A stretch of DNA of 64,000 bases from Halobaculum limi (GTDB taxonomy: Archaea; Halobacteriota; Halobacteria; Halobacteriales; Haloferacaceae): contig NZ_CP120468.1 in assembly GCF_029490015.1 (NCBI RefSeq), forward strand, positions 1,550,001-1,614,000, given 5' to 3'. Both the position numbers and the translations under genes were made by a program. Under the pieces are notes generated by a model, which made no database searches, was not told the DNA's origin, and was given only the letters and a program-made list of their open reading frames with translations. This document shows, piece by piece, positions 61,675-64,000 of the stretch (position 1 is the first letter of the stretch; each line of letters starts with the position of its first letter).

Positions 61675-63402
61675 TCACATCCCCCTCCACGGTGGCCACA
61701 CACTCCAGCCAGTCAATCGGTCGATAATGAACGTGCCAAAGAGGACGAGCCCAAGCGGGACGGCAAACTCGAAGAGTGCCTGGACTGTCTCCAAGACAAC
61801 CCCTCGCGGTGAGACAACATCGGAGTCACCTGTGTAGGCAATCCCACCGTCCCACCACGGGCGGGGCTCATAGCGAGCGGAGACGCCACCAACCTCACGG
61901 TCAAGCGTTACCGTCACAGTGCCATCCGGTCCAGTGTCGACCTCGCGACCATTGATACGGAGAGATTCTCCCCTGTCAGCCGTATCAATCGCCTCGCCTG
62001 TCTCCGCATCGCGGAGCGAAGCGCGCACAACGACCGTCTCGTCGGTCGTCTCGTCGATTGTGAGTGTCAGGTTGCTGCGGTGCATCGGAACCGCTGTGAG
62101 CTCGCTCGGAGTGAGCGTAACGCGTTCACGACCGACGAGTCCGCGAGCGACAATTCGCCAAGAATCGGGCTCGACTCCAGACGACCGCGTCGCGATACCG
62201 TAGCTAGCTGTGTATGCTTCGGTCAGGACGTCCAGATTAACGTGGGGAGGAAGCGGTGGAGGCATCGTCCGGTCCCCATAGGTGTCAAGAATCGCTATTT
62301 GTGAACGCGGCGCCGCGGTCGGCCCCGTCTCGATCGGGTATGCGTTCACCTGCAAGGGATGCAGTGACGAGTGCTCTGTCGTCGTCTCAGTCCCATCCGC
62401 TCGCGTCAGCGTATCCCACGCAGGGTCACGCGCCGAGTAGAAGCGCCAAACCCCACTCACGGATGCGTCACCGAGTGCGTATCCGAGCCACGGCTGGTTC
62501 TTGTAGAGGACCACGCCGACGTCTCCGTTCGGGTACTGTGTCCGCGCGCCTGAGACGTCGAGGTCGTACCCCACAACATCGATGGCGTCGGAAACGGTGA
62601 GCGACTCCGATAGCGTCCGCACGCTTGTTGTCCACGTGGTCGTACACGAACTCGAGTTGTTCCACGATGGGCACGTTGGCTCGCCAGCTGTCGTCGTCCG
62701 CGTGAACGAGACGTCGATATCGGCTTCGAGTGTAAGCGTGCGTGGCTCACCAGCCGCATCGACGAGGTCGTATTCGAGCGTCGGCGTTCGCGTCCCCTCG
62801 GCGCGAGCAACGACCGCGCCGTCGACGAGGAGTCGGATCTCGCTGATTGTGTAGCTGGTGAGCTCCCACGACTCGCGGTACAGCGCAGATCGAATATCGT
62901 CAGGCACGGCGACGCGGTAGTCCACAACTCCGAGGACGGCGCCTCGATCGGCAACGTAGAGCGGTTGCTCACCCACGGCAAGCCGTGCGTGCGTCGACGG
63001 CTGCACCGTGAAGATCGTCGCGTGGGCATCGGCGATGAATCGACCACTGACTGGCGTGGCTGCCGTTGGGTACACCGACGCTCCTGGCCCAGTTACAGGG
63101 AACTCGGAGAGTTCACCCACGTTCCACTGCTCGACTGCCTTCGGTGGTGCATCAAGCGGGATGTCCGTCCCCGCAGCGAGGAGCCGCATCCCCGATGGTG
63201 ACTCCTCGGTCGCATTGCCAATGAGCGTCAGATTCGTCTCGTCCGTGTCACCTGCCCACAGTGTTGCGTGCGTCGTCGCGTTGACGCCGTGGTCGGTTTC
63301 AGTCTCCGGGTGGGCGAACGAGTGCGTCGTCGTCGCGACGAGCGCACTCACAAGGATGACCACCACCAAGGCGGTACGGGGTATTGCGCTCAGAAGCCGC
63401 AA
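61675..63402 (-). CDS. Large exported membrane protein of the conjugation-like operon
   Basis: The protein has 575 residues from TTG 63402, overlapping the pilin-like gene by 13 bases. The upstream part of the longer open frame lies over that gene and is an Arg-rich shadow, so it is excluded. A signal peptide (AIPRTALVVVILVSALVA) precedes a beta-rich ectodomain of about 500 residues with no recognised fold. One C-terminal membrane helix (FAVPLGLVLFGTFIIDRL) and a short cytoplasmic end follow. It is likely a receptor or structural component. Family not recognised. Confidence 0.75.
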   Translation of the reverse strand: MRLLSAIPRTALVVVILVSALVATTTHSFAHPETETDHGVNATTHATLWAGDTDETNLTLIGNATEESPSGMRLLAAGTDIPLDAPPKAVEQWNVGELSEFPVTGPGASVYPTAATPVSGRFIADAHATIFTVQPSTHARLAVGEQPLYVADRGAVLGVVDYRVAVPDDIRSALYRESWELTSYTISEIRLLVDGAVVARAEGTRTPTLEYDLVDAAGEPRTLTLEADIDVSFTRTTTAGEPTCPSWNNSSSCTTTWTTSVRTLSESLTVSDAIDVVGYDLDVSGARTQYPNGDVGVVLYKNQPWLGYALGDASVSGVWRFYSARDPAWDTLTRADGTETTTEHSSLHPLQVNAYPIETGPTAAPRSQIAILDTYGDRTMPPPLPPHVNLDVLTEAYTASYGIATRSSGVEPDSWRIVARGLVGRERVTLTPSELTAVPMHRSNLTLTIDETTDETVVVRASLRDAETGEAIDTADRGESLRINGREVDTGPDGTVTVTLDREVGGVSARYEPRPWWDGGIAYTGDSDVVSPRGVVLETVQALFEFAVPLGLVLFGTFIIDRLTGWSVWPPWRGM

Positions 63403-63788
63403 CTGGTGCCTCCGACGACGACATTGTTGAGCAGGAACGCGATGATGGCCGTGCCAAGCGGTGCGACGAGGACGCCCCAGATGACGGCTTGGTTGCGCAT
63501 CTCTGTGACCTCCTTCTTGCGGTCTGCACGCGAGACGGCCGGGAGAGCGACTGTCGAGCCAAGTGCGATGACGCCGCCGATAAGCGGCCCACCAAACTGG
63601 ATGAGCGTGAAGACGTTCTTGATCGTCGCGACCATATCGGTGTCGCAAAATGCTGTTCCCGTCGTCTGTGCGTGGACAGGAGCGACGGCAACGATTGCGA
63701 GCGCGGCAACTGCGACGAGCGGTCGGCGAAGCGTGATAAGCCAGGTGGACACCGCGCGAACGACTGGTAGGTGAGATGTATCTTTCAT
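63390..63788 (-). CDS. VirB2/TrbC-like pilin subunit candidate
   Basis: The protein has 132 residues from ATG 63788. A signal peptide (about 1-40, cleavage after PVHA) leaves a ~92-residue mature protein with two hydrophobic helices (IQFGGPLIGGVIALGSTVALP and AVIWGVLVAPLGTAIIAFLL) around a charged loop (RADRKKE). This is the VirB2/CedA1-like layout. Two Cys, near the mature N-terminus (Cys48) and at the C-terminus (Cys130), could form a disulfide. It is the first gene of the operon. Confidence 0.75.
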   Translation of the reverse strand: MKDTSHLPVVRAVSTWLITLRRPLVAVAALAIVAVAPVHAQTTGTAFCDTDMVATIKNVFTLIQFGGPLIGGVIALGSTVALPAVSRADRKKEVTEMRNQAVIWGVLVAPLGTAIIAFLLNNVVVGGTSCGF

Positions 63789-63848
63789 ATGCTGTCGAAA
63801 ATCGCACAAGTGGCGTAGATAGCCGCAGTACGTGAAATTCGACAGTAT

Positions 63849-63873
63849 TCTCCGAGGAGAGATTGAATATAAA
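63849..63873 (-). promoter_or_regulatory. Promoter and palindrome of the conjugation-like operon
   Basis: AATATAAA at 63866-63873 gives TTTATATT on the minus strand, a TATA box for a start near 63840 and a leader of about 50 bases. Immediately downstream lies the palindrome TCTCCGAGGAGA (63849-63860), placed where a repressor could block initiation. The rest of 63789-64000 shows no gene. Confidence 0.45.
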
Positions 63874-64000
63874 TCTTATTTCTAGGTGCTGTAATTATCG
63901 AAGAACAAGTTGGTAAATAGTCATTCTAACAGACGTAACTCTCTTAGCGCATAATGGATGCTCTGATTTTGGAAATCGTGAGTTCTTACTCACGCAGGTC

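Noticed and set aside
63403-63807. N-terminal 135-codon extension of the exported membrane protein
   Set aside because: It lies over the pilin-like gene in another phase, is extremely Arg-rich and precedes the true signal peptide at TTG 63402.

Overview
The window looks like a haloarchaeal chromosome or large replicon. The predicted proteins are acidic. Several secreted proteins have archaeal surface modules (PGF-pre-PGF, PPC, PKD, dockerin). Three type IV pilins carry the conserved archaeal H-domain, one lipoprotein has a Tat/lipobox signal, and several genes look leaderless with a TATA box about 26 bases before the start codon. No rRNA, tRNA or CRISPR array was recognised. All calls are by reading the sequence; no database was searched.

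Layout. (1) 1-19.6 kb: a surface and cytoskeleton-like block. Two paralogous transmembrane surface proteins flank a 2,844-residue secreted protein built of 16 PPC-like repeats in three higher-order blocks and ending in a dockerin. Facing them is a three-gene operon: a 1,068-residue FtsZ/tubulin-like protein, a multi-pass membrane protein with a GTPase domain, and a tail-anchored protein. This resembles the FtsZ-like (FtsZl) membrane-remodelling systems inferred from gene context. (2) 19.9-27.6 kb: two copies of a pilin plus HTH-protein module. A DUF4350-MoxR operon and an archaeal ATPase/DUF234 gene with a repeat-bearing promoter lie between them. (3) 27.9-34 kb: a DUF58 operon, a RelE-type toxin-antitoxin pair with a palindromic operator, and a secreted protein with a cytoplasmic tail; DUF58 and MoxR are normally partners. 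(4) 34.2-46.4 kb: a glycan assembly region. GC-rich glycosyltransferases at each end enclose an AT-rich island with GT4 and GT2 transferases, a flippase, three sulfatase-superfamily proteins and a polytopic membrane protein. (5) 46.5-55.3 kb: an accessory region with two convergent paralogous winged-helix regulators, small Cys-rich proteins, a coiled-coil protein, an RNA-ligase-like protein lacking the motif I lysine, a sugar nucleotidyltransferase, an HTH regulator, a YdjM-type membrane protein and an NAD-dependent epimerase. (6) 55.5-64 kb: a type IV secretion or conjugation-like operon (VirB2-like pilin, secreted membrane protein, lipoprotein, VirB6-like, VirB3/VirB4-N-like, VirB4 ATPase) ending in a PrimPol-type primase-polymerase.

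How the parts may work together (inference): regions 1 to 4 mostly concern the cell surface, through adhesins, pili, glycosylation and an internal GTPase/tubulin-like machine that could shape or position membrane. Regions 5 and 6 look mobile-element derived. The best candidate for an undescribed system is the FtsZ-like/GTPase/tail-anchored operon with its adjacent surface proteins. Second is the conjugation- or Ced-like operon with its own primase-polymerase.
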